Positions 45,737 through 57,730 of a stretch of 64,000 nt of DNA are shown here, piece after piece. The stretch covers positions 13,405,701 through 13,469,700 of the forward strand of contig JAVTVX010000004.1 in the NCBI GenBank assembly GCA_033439265.1, written 5' to 3'. This stretch comes from Dillenia suffruticosa. Taxonomy: Eukaryota; Streptophyta; Magnoliopsida; Dilleniales; Dilleniaceae. Numbering within the stretch: the stretch's first letter is position 1; each line of letters opens with the position of its first letter. Position numbers and translations under genes: made by a program. The notes below the pieces were generated by a model. It saw only the letters and a list, made by a program, of their open reading frames with translations, searched no databases and was not told the origin of the DNA.

Positions 45737-46661
45737 GTTAAGATAAGTACTAAGTGATTATGACTTTTTCTCTATGTTTAACATGCTAGCTTAATTATGA
45801 TGTGTGCAATGCATGAAGTACTAATGTGTAGGAATGGAGCAAAAGAAGGATTTCAACTTAAGACCATTAGAAAATGAGAAAAATCCATCACTCTTGATTT
45901 GTTAATGATATAATTTATCAATAAAATTCTTTAAAATTTAAGTAATGCAAAGCAAGATCCCTACGTGGTGGGATGCATAGTAGAATACCTCTTAGGGATG
46001 GTTTTAGCAGCTAGATTGGATAAGAAGGACCCTTGCTTGGCTTACTCATAAAGTCACCATATGAGTATTATATTTTCTCTTAGTACAGAGGGTCATCACT
46101 AAGTAGTTAACCTTCCAAAGGTTGAAAGCAGATGTACACTTTACAATAAGGATGTTATTGATAAGATAATAAATAAAAAGAAAGTGAATTCACTTAAGAG
46201 GAAGAAAAGTAATAAAAATGGAAAAATAAGAAAGAATGACATTGCTAAATTAAATTTAATGCCCTTGCTTAATCTGAGATTCAAAGACATCAACGATATG
46301 TCCCTCTTTCTTTATCCTTTACCTATTAATTTGCTTGTATCAATATGATATGCTATTGTTGATTGTTACTAGCTTTTCCTATATTGTGATTCACGTATCA
46401 TATTTCCTGCTATGCAATGTGCATATTATGCATGTTCCGCTTTCCCATTCACTTTGAGATTACTTACTCAATCAGTTGTTAGCCAATTTAAATCTCAATA
46501 CTGTAGATGTATCGGGAGCCAAGTGACGATATTTTGGTAGCTGTATTGAATTACATGCTTCAGGATACTATTTCCCTTGCCCTCTTTAGCCTTTGACCCT
46601 TTTATATTAATTTTCTGAGTTAATTTGCCTAATTATTTTATATAATCTAAAGTATATATAC
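45737..46661 (+). other. LTR-like sequence interrupted by a CACTA element
   Basis: There is no coding signal. Text such as TGAGATTACTTACTCAATCAGTTGTTAG near 46455 and ATGTATCGGGAGCCAAGTGACGA near 46507 is of the kind found in plant gypsy LTRs. It probably continues at 52626-53150. I cannot name the family. Confidence 0.35.
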
Positions 46662-46829
46662 TAACACTACAAAACAAATGCACTATTCAGACGAACGAAA
46701 ACCATTTACTAAACATACTAAAACCGTCTGCAAAACCTTCTTCGATGAATACGCCTTCAGTCAGCTATATACCAGTCGGGATAGATCTATCTTGACAGTT
46801 TTAATGACCGTTGGAGCATGTGATTGATT

Positions 46830-47420
46830 TATAGTGACATTAGAAAAATGTTGGTAAAATTTCTACTTTTTATCATCGGTTTCAAAAGTATTAGTAAAAA
46901 TTACTATGTTTTATCATCGGTCATCACATGTGTTAAAAAATATTACTATCTTTTATCGTCAGTTACTATAATCGTTAAGAAATGTTACTGCCATTTATTA
47001 TTGATTACCACATATGTTAGGAAATATTACTACATTTTATTGTCAATTACCACTCAATTATCATATGTTAATATAAGTTACTATTTATATTATCGGTTAC
47101 CACCAGTGAGAAAAAATTACTATTTTTATCGGTTGGAAAATGTTAGTATAAATTACTTTAGGTTACCAGAAGGTTACTATGGTTACCATGGTTACTGTCG
47201 ATTATCACATGGTTACTATCTTGTATCGTATGGTACTGTCTTCTACCATCGGTTACACAAATGTTAGAAAATGTTACTTTCTCTCTTTTATTATCATATT
47301 AGGTTAGGACTTTTTTATCCTCTGTTATTACAAATGTAAAAAAAATATATATATATATATTATTCCGATTACCACTAAGTTACTGCTCCTCGTTACCACC
47401 GTTACCTTATGATTACCATA
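46830..47420. repeat. left sub-terminal repeats of the CACTA element
   Basis: Words like ATCGGTTACCACAYATGTTARRAAATRTTACTAYC recur about ten times with imperfect spacing of roughly 55-65 bp. The Tyr-rich 147-codon open frame here is a by-product of the TTACTAT repeats. Such arrays are where CACTA transposases bind. Confidence 0.65.
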
Positions 47421-50400
47421 ATATCAATAATGACGGTTTTTTTAAATATGGTAAGTAAATTAAAAGACTTAAAAATAAATAAATTACAAAAATAATATGA
47501 TCATAATAAAGATTGTAATTGATACAAGGTAGAATAATTGATATATATAAGACAAAAAATAGAGAAAATATTACATATCCCACAATTACATGTCTTCTGA
47601 GATATTCCAAACCAAAAATATTCATCATGGTTTCTGAAGGCATCTTTATCCACAATCCTATTTATTAAAAACCAATTGTGAAATAATGAAATCATTGTAA
47701 ATAATAAATAAAAATTGTAAATGAAAATATTACTAGAAGAGAGCATAGAGCTTTTCTTTTCTCTAAATCCAATACATGTTGATAGCATTGATATTTATAT
47801 TTCTTCACAACTATTGATAATAATAATAAAAAATTAAAAACGGTATTTTAATATTAAATCTCAAATTAAAATAAAAATAATATGTTTATTTTTAAAACCT
47901 GGATAACATCTTGGATGATCGAATTTGTTCAACTGAACTTGTTCTTTCTTGGAATAGTTATGATTTTTCATACAATACTCTCGTCAAATCTTTCAAATAC
48001 GTAACGTGATTAACTTTTGATAAAATTTTACAAAGTGTGAGTGAGAGATTTAAATAGGTTAGAGGAGAAAAGCTTTCAATGGAAGGATGGAGAAACTTTG
48101 ATGGTGGAGCTTTCGCCCGCGTATGATTTATAATATATCATTTTTACACACAAATTTTTAAAACTCCGCTATCACATTTTTTCTCCTACCTCTTTTTTCA
48201 TTACCGCGTTTCTTAATTCCTCACAATTTTTTATGCTTTTAATCAATACCACCTATTTTTTCATTACTGCGTTTCTTAATTCCTCACAACTCAATATTGT
48301 CACGTGTCTTTCGCATGCGTCTTGAAAAAATCACTTATAATTTTTACTATTTATTAACAAACTATTTACTGGTTACTACATTTCATGCAAGCGCATGCAC
48401 GGTCCCTTGCCATAACCTTTGTGTATAGTTAATTATATATATTTGATTAATAAAAAATAACATATATTCTATATTCAATGATAATAAACTTATTAATATT
48501 ATTAATTTAAATAATATAATGATATGAAATTAATAATTTATATAATATAGTATTATAGTTTTGAAAATTTATTAAGTATAATTTGAAAATATGATAATGT
48601 AATGTAATTGTATGTAATTGTTTAATTAATTATGTTGGTATAATTAATGAAGAATACAAAATTTTGTATCTATTATATCGGTAGAAATTGGGTCTCAAAT
48701 TCTATCATAATTTATAATTATAAAGCATAATCCGCAATAAATAAGAATTTAATCTTTCATATTTTCATACACCATATAATTTTCATACACACAAGTTCCA
48801 CGTATTACACACACACACATATCACTAACTCCAACCATATCTCAACCACTAATATTTCACATGTAATATTATTTAAATTAGTATAATGCACTTCAATTTG
48901 GATATATTGATTTTTTTGATATTCTAAAATAATTAATGAAACTTATTTTCATCCATATTAAATGCATGAGAAGTTGATTCATCTACGATCATGCAAATTT
49001 GTGAATGATTATATAAATCTGTAAATAAATCATACATGTCAAACACATGGTCAAAAAATTATCATATAATTGGATATATTAGATTCATTCAAATTTTCAT
49101 TACTCTCTCCATGAATATTCTATTAGTTTTATTTTATCATGTAAATTTTCATTACTCTCTATAAATACACTTATACCCACTAGCGTATAGTGCTTTTATG
49201 AGTTTAACTTTATTTTACTTTACCATTTTTTTATTATTACATCATCAATTTTATTTTATAATTTTTGTATTTGATTTTCTTTATATTTTTATTTTTTTGT
49301 TAAGATTGTTACTACTTGTTACTAGTTATACCAATTGTACCACTATTATAAGAATATCACTGGTTGTTACTATTTGTTATCACTTGTTATCATGCATGAA
49401 TAAAATAAAGGAAAAAATATAAAAATATAAAACGATTGGATAATGTGTAAATAGAATTAAATTTCCTATACTAAAATAAAAAAAATTAGGATTTTAATTC
49501 GTAAAAAAATATTTTAAAGTTTTTACAATATTAAACAATAAACCCCCACTAACAATATCAATTAACAATAATATTTAAGATAATAGTATTAAGTTGTGCA
49601 ACAGCACTAACAACATCCTTCTCCTTTCTCTTGTGTGCATTAGTTGTACTGCGCAATAATAACATCCTTCTCACTCACTAACAGTATCATTATTTTTCTA
49701 TGCATAGTAATATGATATGATAGAAATAGTATAAGATATGAAATTGAAATAGGTTCAAGAAATTGGTTCATGTACGTTGAATCGATCATGGAAATGTGTG
49801 AATGAAATATAAATATGTGAATAAATCTGTAATGTCAAAAAATATCATATCATGCTAAAAATATTATCATATAGTCGGATAAGTTGGATGCATGAGATAT
49901 AATTTTATTTAAGAAAATTTCAATTGGATTGAATATTTGTAAATAGAAATTCAAGAATTGTATTAGTCCACCAATATATTTATCACTTTCTCTAGAATGC
50001 ATAATGATTTTGCTAATCATATTAAATACAAATCAAATTACATATATATATGGAGCAAAGTAGTACACAAATGTTTTTGATAAAAAAAATATTATTAAAT
50101 TGGCGGTAAATAAAAGACTAAAGAAACAAAATATTTGGTATGAAAAAAGAAATTTTATTATATTGGCACTAAAATAAAATTTGGTTTTGGCGCCTAGAAG
50201 TAAAATTTTGTCATCAGCCAAGAAATGAAATTTTGTTGTAAACTTATCGTTCAAATGTTTTTTGTAAATTAAAATAAATTAATAGTAATGTTAAATTAAC
50301 TGTTTTATTTGGAAATTATATAAATTATATAATATTAATAATTAATATATTATTATACTATATTATTTAATAATAAAAATAAATTATAATACTATATTAT

Positions 50401-50429
50401 TTAAATTAATAATATTAATAATTTAAATT

Positions 50430-50720
50430 AAATCGGGTATTGGCGGTTGCTACCGCGCACCATGCGGTTGCAATCGCATAGTTTTAAGGCACTGCGTGGT
50501 TGCAACCGCGCACCACGCGGCAGCAACTACACTGGCATGAGGATGCCAGCACGGTTGTAGCCATGCTGCTACGCAGTTGCAACCGTGCATGCAAATGCAA
50601 AAAATTGAGGAAGAGAAGAAAATGTATAAGGCAAAGGCCATTTTGAGCAACAAATCGCAAGGTTGTAGTGGTCGAAACTTCATTACAAATCGCAACCTTT
50701 TCTTTTTTCATTTTCTTCTC
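50430..50720. repeat. GGTTGCAACCGCG word cluster inside the CACTA element
   Basis: GCGGTTGCTACCGCGCACCATGCGGTTGCAATCGC and GTGGTTGCAACCGCGCACCACGCGGCAGCAAC are diverged repeats of self-complementary words. Two more occur at 50545-50590. The GC content differs sharply from the surroundings. The origin is unknown; it may be an inserted element or captured DNA. Confidence 0.5.
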
Positions 50721-51689
50721 TTCCTTCCTCTCTCTCTCTCTCTCATCAATTTTTTTTTTCCTATCTCACTCTCACCGATAAAATAAAATAAAATAAAATA
50801 AATGAATTATTAGTTATTTTGGTAAATATTTGTAATGAAATTTTTAAATGTTTTAAATTTTTTATATATTATAATTTAAGTTAATATTGATAATTATCAT
50901 ATTAAAATCCATTGTAATTTATAGTAATATATATAGCAATCTGTATATATTATATAATAATATAAAATTAATATTATTATATTATTGAAAAATTGTGAAT
51001 ATGTATCTCAAAATAATTCTAAATTTTTTGTAATTTTTTTGCATTTTTATTTTATCTTCTTGGATATACCACTTTTTCAAATTAAATTAATAAAACAAAC
51101 AAATTTTCAAAATCTCTTTTTCCGTGTATTTTTTCATTACACAATTTTCCCACCTTTTTCATTACACATTTTTTCGTCTCCTTTTGAGACAATTATTTTT
51201 TTTCTTTTTTCTTTTTTTTTTCAAATATACCAGTGATATTTCTTTCTATCTCACTCTCCTTTTTTTTTATCTGCCATCTTCTTTTTCCTTATCTCACTCT
51301 CATTCAACTTTTTTTCTTTTTTTTTTTTCAATCAACATTTCTTACAAGTTTGAGATATTTGAATATAATATATAATTATTTAGATGAATATATATTTTTG
51401 AAGATAATTTTGTAACTTGGTATTAAATATATAGATTTTTTATATTATTATATTATCATTGAAATTTATTTATCATGTCTTCTTGAGTTGCACAAATAAA
51501 TTTTATATAAATTGCGCAAACATAATTCTTCACAAATAAATATCATTTGAAAAACAAAAAATTAGAAAAAATAAATTAAAGCAAATAACAAAGAGACACA
51601 ATTAAATGAAAATGGAAGTAACGGAAATGACAAATGGTAAAATATAGGAGTTATATGAAGCAATGTTGAAATGTAAATAAAAATAAATA

Positions 51690-51930
51690 ATTGAGCAAAT
51701 TACCACTTATCACGAAATTAGTATGATAATTGATGTTACTATGGCAACGAAACTTACCACGATAACTAATGTTACTATGGTAACGGAACTTATCACGAAA
51801 TTATCATGTGAACTTACCGTTTACCGAGCTTACCACTTATCACAAAATTACTATAATAACAACTTACAACAAAGTTACCATGCGAACTTACCATTTACCA
51901 CGAAATTATCATGCACAAAGTTAGATAACT
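51690..51930. repeat. right sub-terminal repeats of the CACTA element
   Basis: AACTTACCACTTATCACGAAATTA and GTTACTATGGYAACGRAACTTA words recur about seven times. They are broadly complementary to the left array. Confidence 0.6.
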
Positions 51931-52625
51931 GATCCAATCTCTGGTAAAAACCAATGTATAACACCAAACCATCTTTCATCCTTCTATAGAATTTATATAG
52001 AGGAGAGATGTCATATTCACTCTCTCTTACCTCAAATCTTTAACTTTACATTTTCTTTTCTTGATTTTACTATTCTATAATTTATTTTAATTATTTTAGT
52101 GCGAAATAAAAAAAAAAATATAGATGAATAAATGAACTTACGACAAATGATAACCGTTCTAATTGAAGGTAGAATTTGTGCAACTAGTATGATTAAGTGT
52201 TTTCAAACCATCGCTAAAGATTGTCACATTTATTGATCACGAGAAATAACAGTCAGAATTAAAAATAGCCTTTAAAACGGTGCAATTTATATGTTACAAT
52301 AAATGCAGAATTTATACAGACGGTATTGTTAAGTAGATAGTAAAAAAGAGTTATATAGAGACTATTTTTAAATCATATAAAAAATTATTACATTTACTGA
52401 CCACCCTAATAACTATCAGAATTAAATATCACTTTTACAGACAATTGTGTTACTTTTACTGACGGTTGGTAAACTTTTCTTGGTGGACAATTTATTCCGT
52501 TGGAAAATGTATACATTTTTCGACGATTTCATCATAAGGCGTCTCCATAGGTATAAAAAACCGTCACTAAAAATCACCGATAATATAAATTACCGTCGGC
52601 ATATGTCTTTAATTTTGTAGTGTAA

Positions 52626-53960
52626 GCGAAGGTTATGTGCTCTTGGTAGGATATAATTTGTGTTCGGCTAGATTCCTGTTTTTAAAGTTAGTTTTGAGAC
52701 AAAAATAATGCATGATTTAAGTATAGTGACAAGTTTTGTTATGGCAGGGATTACTACTTCTATATTTATGCTTGCTGGATCATATTTGTGACAAGTATAT
52801 GTTTTGTGGATAGTATGGTTTTGGTTTAAGAATGTTATATCAAGTATGATTTATTGCCAGGCTACAGGGGCCACTAAGATGAGATGTGATTGTAATATTA
52901 AAGTGTTACCAGTTTTAAATTGTTTGTAATAACTCTGGGTTGTTGGATTTAGCCAATCGATAAGAGAGAGACTCCACCTGATCTTTTGAAAATTTTAGTT
53001 AAAGTAAAAGTTTAAATTTTTTCACTTTTTTCCTTTCATATTTTTGTACATGTAGATAACAATTCAACCATCGTTATTTCGAGTGTTGTATATTTTATAA
53101 TATTTAAATTTTATTTTGACATATATTTTACCTATTTTACTAGGAGGTTGTCTCTCAAATAGTGGGCTGCCACAAAAATCACCTAAAATTTCTGAGATTT
53201 TAGGAAAAGAAGAGCATAATATAGATACTATAACTCAGACTACATTAGGATTTAGTCATATTCCAAACATATAAGTCAATTTTATCAAAAACCCTAATGC
53301 TTAGACTATCATTTACATGCCTTCATCACTTTAACTCAACCTATTCATATATAATAACTTAAAATAACATGATATTTAAAAGAAAAGCATACAATCATGT
53401 GATACTTGCCTTCTGAGATTGGTTAACTCGATTTCTCAGCTTATCCATCATGAGCTTGAACATAAAGAATTTGAGATAGAGAGCACTCGAGACTATGTTG
53501 GAAAGAAAGAATTGAGGCTCTCACTAAGAGAGAAAACTTCAACTGAGCCTAAAAGAGAGAGAAATGAAGAACTCACCTGTTATAAGAAAAGAGAGCTCGA
53601 GACTATGGATTTGTGCATGTTAGGAGAAAGGGATATATCAATTGAGACTCTAACAGAGTAAGAGAGAGGTCTTTGATCATAAGATGATCTATTAACTGCC
53701 AACAGCGGCTGGCAGTGAGGAAAAGAGAAGAGTGTGTGTGATTGCGTTGATTGAGAGCGGGAGAGAGACACCAACTAAGAAAGAGATCGAGACAGAAACT
53801 AAGAGAGAAGAAGAGGGTGAGAGAGAAGAGATACCTCGACAGTGGCTCTTATTGTCATCATCATCACGATTCGCAACGAACTGAGGAAGAGAGGAGAGAT
53901 GTGATTGAGACACACATAGGAGAATGAAGAGAGAGAGAGCGCGTGCTACGAGTGAGAGGG
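52626..53960. other. unassigned sequence; GA-rich right part
   Basis: 52626-53150 is probably the right half of the LTR-like unit split by the CACTA element. 53400-53950 is rich in GAGAGA words and gives short open frames on both strands (the longest is 80 codons), with no known domain. I see no start, intron or homology pattern that makes a gene. Confidence 0.35.
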
Positions 53961-53974
53961 AAAAAGAGATTGAG

Positions 53975-54461
53975 CAATGTTATTAAAACTGGATCGAATC
54001 GTCGGTTCAACCGGTTCAACCCTTCTTATAATAATTTTACGATTCTGCTGAATAAAAATACCGTTTTACAATTGAACTAGACTGAACCGGCGGTTAACCG
54101 CGGTTCAACCGTGAACCGAGGTTGAACCGCCGGTTTTAAAAAAGCGCGATTTAGGGTTAAAACCTAAAAAATATTTTTTTTAATATTGGTTTTTATTTTT
54201 TTTATTTTCTATAAGATGTGAAACTATCAATTTTTGATATTATAATTTTAATTTATATTTTATATAACTTTATAATTTAGTTATTTAGTTCTTAATTATC
54301 AATATGAGTTTTAAAAGTAATTATTAATTATATATATATATATATATATTTAATTATTATTAAAAAATCAGCGGTTTGACCATATTAATCCATGATCTAA
54401 TCGGTTCAACCATATTTTTGAATTTTACGGATTAATACGCGGTACGATTCTGATAACATTG
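53975..54461. mobile_element. hAT-like MITE (487 bp)
   Basis: The ends CAATGTTATTAAAACTGGATCG and (reverse complement of the right side) CAATGTTATCAGAATCGTACCG form imperfect inverted repeats. The flanks AGATTGAG (53967-53974) and AGATCGAG (54462-54469) agree at seven of eight bases, the target size of hAT elements. Inside are many GGTTCAACCGG/CCGGTTGAACC words (54001-54135) and an AT-rich core. No transposase is present. Confidence 0.75.
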
Positions 54462-54469
54462 AGATCGAG

Positions 54470-55655
54470 AGTCAAAACGCCTTCTCTCTCTTCAAAATGT
54501 TAACTCCTTTATGATACTTGAGTGATGCACGATTCATGGTTATGGAACCCACCATTATGATTTTATTTTAATATTTCAGAAGTACCAAAAATATGTATTT
54601 TCTTGTAAAAGGGTATTTTTTGGATTTTATAAAAAGATAAATACCCAAAAGATATTTTTAAACATTTTGAGTGAGATTAACATTTTTGATCCTCTTATCA
54701 CAAGGTCTTTAACCATTTTAACACTCTTTGATTTTTTCTTAAATCTCAATTTACTTTTCTTCACTTAAAATAACATTTATTTTATTACCAATTTACTAAA
54801 ATCTTAGTTAGATCCACCCAAAAGTCTATCCAGAATTTCAATCAAAACTCATGTTATGACTAAACCTATAATACACATTACATCATTGCATAAACACATT
54901 TATAATTTAATCCATACAAACTATAAATTATTAATAGAACATGGGAATCAAATCCCAAGATTTCATATAAGTGATCTGAACCGAATTTTGCTAAGAAGTT
55001 ATTCAAGAAAAGCAGGAATGATCTTGCTAAAGAAAAGGGGGAATGATCACACATATTGTCTAAAAAGTATTGAATTGTTAAAAAAGAAAAAAAAATCAAT
55101 TGTTATATACAAAACTAAAACAAAAAACAACCAATCTCGTTACCCAATTTTAATAGATATGCAAAGTCACCGAAAAATCTTTATTTCTTAATCAGATCGG
55201 AAGTTCGACTCCCACTGAATACGAAAAAAACAATGTTGGGAGGTTTTCTCCTCAAATAAGTCTCGATAATCAGATCCATTCCGAATTAGTTAGCACGAAA
55301 TTTCAAATATAAAAAAAAAAAGAAAAAAGTCACCAAAAAACCAATTTGTTGTTGAATTAGATTCGTATGGTCAATAGACATAATTGAAAGTCAGCCAATG
55401 CATCTTTTGAGGGAGTAAGATATATATATTATTTAGAAAAATCACTCTCTTAATTATTAATTATAACTCATTATGATTCAAAAGCTCCATTTAACCACAA
55501 TTGTTAATATGTCGTAGGATTGGCCCTAATGAGTGGTTCTTGCTCTTATCGTCTACAAACTTGTTATAAATAGAGAAAGCCCCAAATTACGAAGAGATGT
55601 CAAAGGGAGCAAAAAGAGAGGACAAGGGAAAGTTTGTGCTACTCTTTTGTATGAT
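54470..55655. other. AT-rich intergenic stretch
   Basis: There is an open frame of 111 codons at 54856-55191 with Lys-rich, low-complexity composition and no known domain. AGTTCGACTCCCACTG at 55201 resembles a tRNA T arm, but no tRNA can be folded around it. I found nothing else. Confidence 0.35.
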
Positions 55656-56250
55656 TGGGGTGACAATTGAGATTTTTGGGTCGAACTTTGCAATGTTCGA
55701 ACCCGGCTCATTTAAAATTCTATGGATTCGAGCTGCATCCCGTTCAAAAAAGCTCAAAGAATTGAGCTCTAGCTCGGCCCAAAAAAATTAAAAAGGTTTT
55801 GTGGCCATTTCGGGCCTGACTCGACCCGAAATATAAATTTTATTTTTCATATTTTTAACATGTTTTATGATATAATAAGTATAAAATAAAAATACATTAA
55901 TTGTATAAAATAAAATATAAAATAAATGCCACAATACCAAATTAATAATTGAAAATTAACAATAATAATATCATAAAAAAATTAAAATAATTACATTAAG
56001 AGTAATATATTAAAATTGTCAAAATCACTATTCAAATATCACAATATTTGATTTTAAATCTCACAAAAAAAAAAAATAAATGTGCCGAGTCTATAACGAG
56101 CCAAAATCCATCGGTGTCCAAACTCGACCTATAATTAAAACGGATCTAAATAATAGGTCCGAAGTCAGCCTGATCTTGAAATGAGCCAAACTCGACCCTT
56201 CAAAATGGACCATGGTCGGGCCAAGCTCGAGTCGGCCCGACCCAATCGCT
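55656..56250. mobile_element. possible hAT-type non-autonomous element
   Basis: The left part starts GGGGTGACAATTGAGATTTTTGGGTCG and the right part ends CTCGAGTCGGCCCGACCCAATCG. Both carry GGGTCGGGCC/GGCCCGACCC-type words (55690-55720, 55800-55840, 56150-56245) around an AT-rich centre. This layout is common for plant hAT relics, but I cannot define exact inverted ends or a target duplication. Confidence 0.4.
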
Positions 56251-57562
56251 GGTCCTATGTACGATACTTAAGCAATCTCAATAATTAGATATCTCTAATT
56301 TTAGATATAATATTTTATGTAAATGATTTTATATTTAAGCCGTTAAGAAAAATCCATTGATAACATGTATAAAGTTTCATTGCAATTATGTTGCAAATTC
56401 ATTTGTTATGGTGCATACCAAGTTTAACTAGAATCTTACTCCATAGCTTAAATCATTGCATACTTTTCTAATTTTCTTGACACGAGGAAAAGTGAATAAA
56501 AAAGAAAAAGTTGATGTCAAAATCAAAATTTGTTTTTCAATATTATTTAAATTGCAGGGATAATTGGGTATTAGTAACAAAATTATAATAAGAATGCCAT
56601 GGGGTTTTTTGTTATATAAAATCCCGAATCGTAAAAATTTAAACGCAAAATCTGAAGATATTTAAACACAAGTTTTCTATCTCTCCAATGTCACGAGGAC
56701 ATGGTTTGCTCTGTATGATGGGATTAATGCACATGCGCAACTTAACAAGAGGCCGTGGACACTATCGCCAATAATTTGTCGCGTAAATTGCAAGCGCCAC
56801 GGGACCGCGTACGACGTCGCTTGAGTTTGACAATTAAAAGTCCTAATTATGACAATAAACCAAGAAAAAAAAAAAAAAAAAGCGCGGAGAGAGAGAGTGA
56901 GATAGATTTAATTTTACAGGGCAAAAAAAGAAAGAAAAACAAACACGGAAAAATGAAAAAGGATCGAAACTCTGAAGAGAGAGAGAGAGAGATCAGAGTC
57001 TTCGAACTTCAATCTCAAACAGCAGGGAGCCTGAGAAATTAGGGGGAGGGAGAGGGAGAGAGGGAGAGGGAGGGAGAGAAGAGAAGAGAAGAGAAGAGAA
57101 GAGCGAGAGAGACAGAGAGATCAAAATGCGGTGCAAATTGGAGGGAGAAAAGGAGTGCAGATGAAGAAGAGCAGCAACAAGGACAGACGGAGGAGGAGAA
57201 GAAGAAGACGAAGAAGCAGAAGCTGTTGCATGGAATTCAATGAAGTCTGAAAATAACTAGATCAAATAACGCTCAGGTCTGAATTACTCATACGGTGTCA
57301 ATTCCTTCCTCCTCTTTCTCTCTCTCTCTCTCTAACTTGCAAAATTAAACCTCTGCAAAAGATTAACTAGTTCAATTCGTGACCAGGATCCCAACAATTT
57401 ACTTTTTGTTTCTGTTACGTCAAAACCACAATTAAACCCTTGTACCCACAGTCACAGTCAAGTGTGTTGTAATTTTCAAAAAAAAAAAAAGGTTTGATGA
57501 ATTAGCTTTTAGAAGAAGAGCTGGTGCAGTGATTCAAGTTAGCTTTTCCTTGGACTTGAACG
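56251..57562 (+). promoter_or_regulatory. promoter and 5' leader region of the ADA1-like gene
   Basis: From 56860 the sequence turns purine-rich: an A run, AGAGAGAGA at 56888 and 56978, then GGGAGAGGGAGAG and AGAGA repeats at 57043-57118. A CT run follows at 57315-57334. Such GA/CT tracts are common in plant core promoters and leaders. A weak AG|GTCTGA donor at 57276 and a TTTTAG acceptor at 57512 could bound a leader intron. No clear TATA box is seen close to the GA tracts, so the start of transcription is not placed. Confidence 0.45.
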
Positions 57563-57640
57563 ATGTGTAGATTGTTGGCATTGCTGAATTTGAGTGTGGA
57601 GGGTTTTGTCAGATCAATGCACACAAGATGGGAACCCTAA
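57563..57640 (+). promoter_or_regulatory. upstream ORF, 25 codons, in the ADA1-like leader
   Basis: ATG TGT AGA ... CCC TAA encodes MCRLLALLNLSVEGFVRSMHTRWEP in separate short pieces (MCRLLALLNL, then SVEGF, VRSMH, TRWEP). It ends 90 bases before the main ATG, in a different position of the leader. A second, minimal one (ATG ATT TGA, 57715-57723) ends only 7 bases before the main ATG. Together they could lower or gate translation of the main frame. Whether they are in the mature leader depends on the unknown start site. Confidence 0.5.
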
Positions 57641-57730
57641 TTTAGAACCATCGAATACAATTTTGGAAAATAGGGTTTTTCTTAATTGGTGGGTAATTTC
57701 GTCATTTTTGTTGAATGATTTGAGTGAGAG

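Larger units (their letters stand above)
46665..52622. mobile_element. CACTA transposon, about 6 kb, without recognisable transposase
   Basis: The left end CACTACAAAACAAATG and right end TTTAATTTTGTAGTG are inverted. Both are flanked by TAA (46662-46664 and 52623-52625), the 3-bp target duplication of the superfamily. Sub-terminal repeats are rich in GGTTACYA-type words on the left (46830-47420) and their complements on the right (51690-51930), plus ACCGTC/GACGGT words near both tips. No transposase domain or gene fragment could be read in any frame, so it must depend on enzymes made elsewhere. The interior is AT-rich, with an odd GC-richer island at 50430-50720. Confidence 0.85.

Noticed and set aside
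46824-47267. 147-codon Tyr-rich open frame
   Set aside because: It is the translation of TTACTAT-type sub-terminal repeats of the CACTA element and has no domain.
53419-53661. 80-codon open frame, Glu/Arg-rich
   Set aside because: It comes from GAGA-type repeats, with no known domain and no homologous copy in the window.
54856-55191. 111-codon open frame
   Set aside because: It is Lys-rich and low-complexity, with no domain, in AT-rich intergenic DNA.
55186-55225. tRNA fragment (AGTTCGACTCCCACTG)
   Set aside because: Only a T-arm-like word is present. No acceptor, D or anticodon arm can be placed.
56755-57042. 95-codon open frame in the ADA1-like leader region
   Set aside because: It is Lys/Arg/Glu-rich because of A- and GA-rich tracts and lies in a presumed promoter or leader, with no domain.
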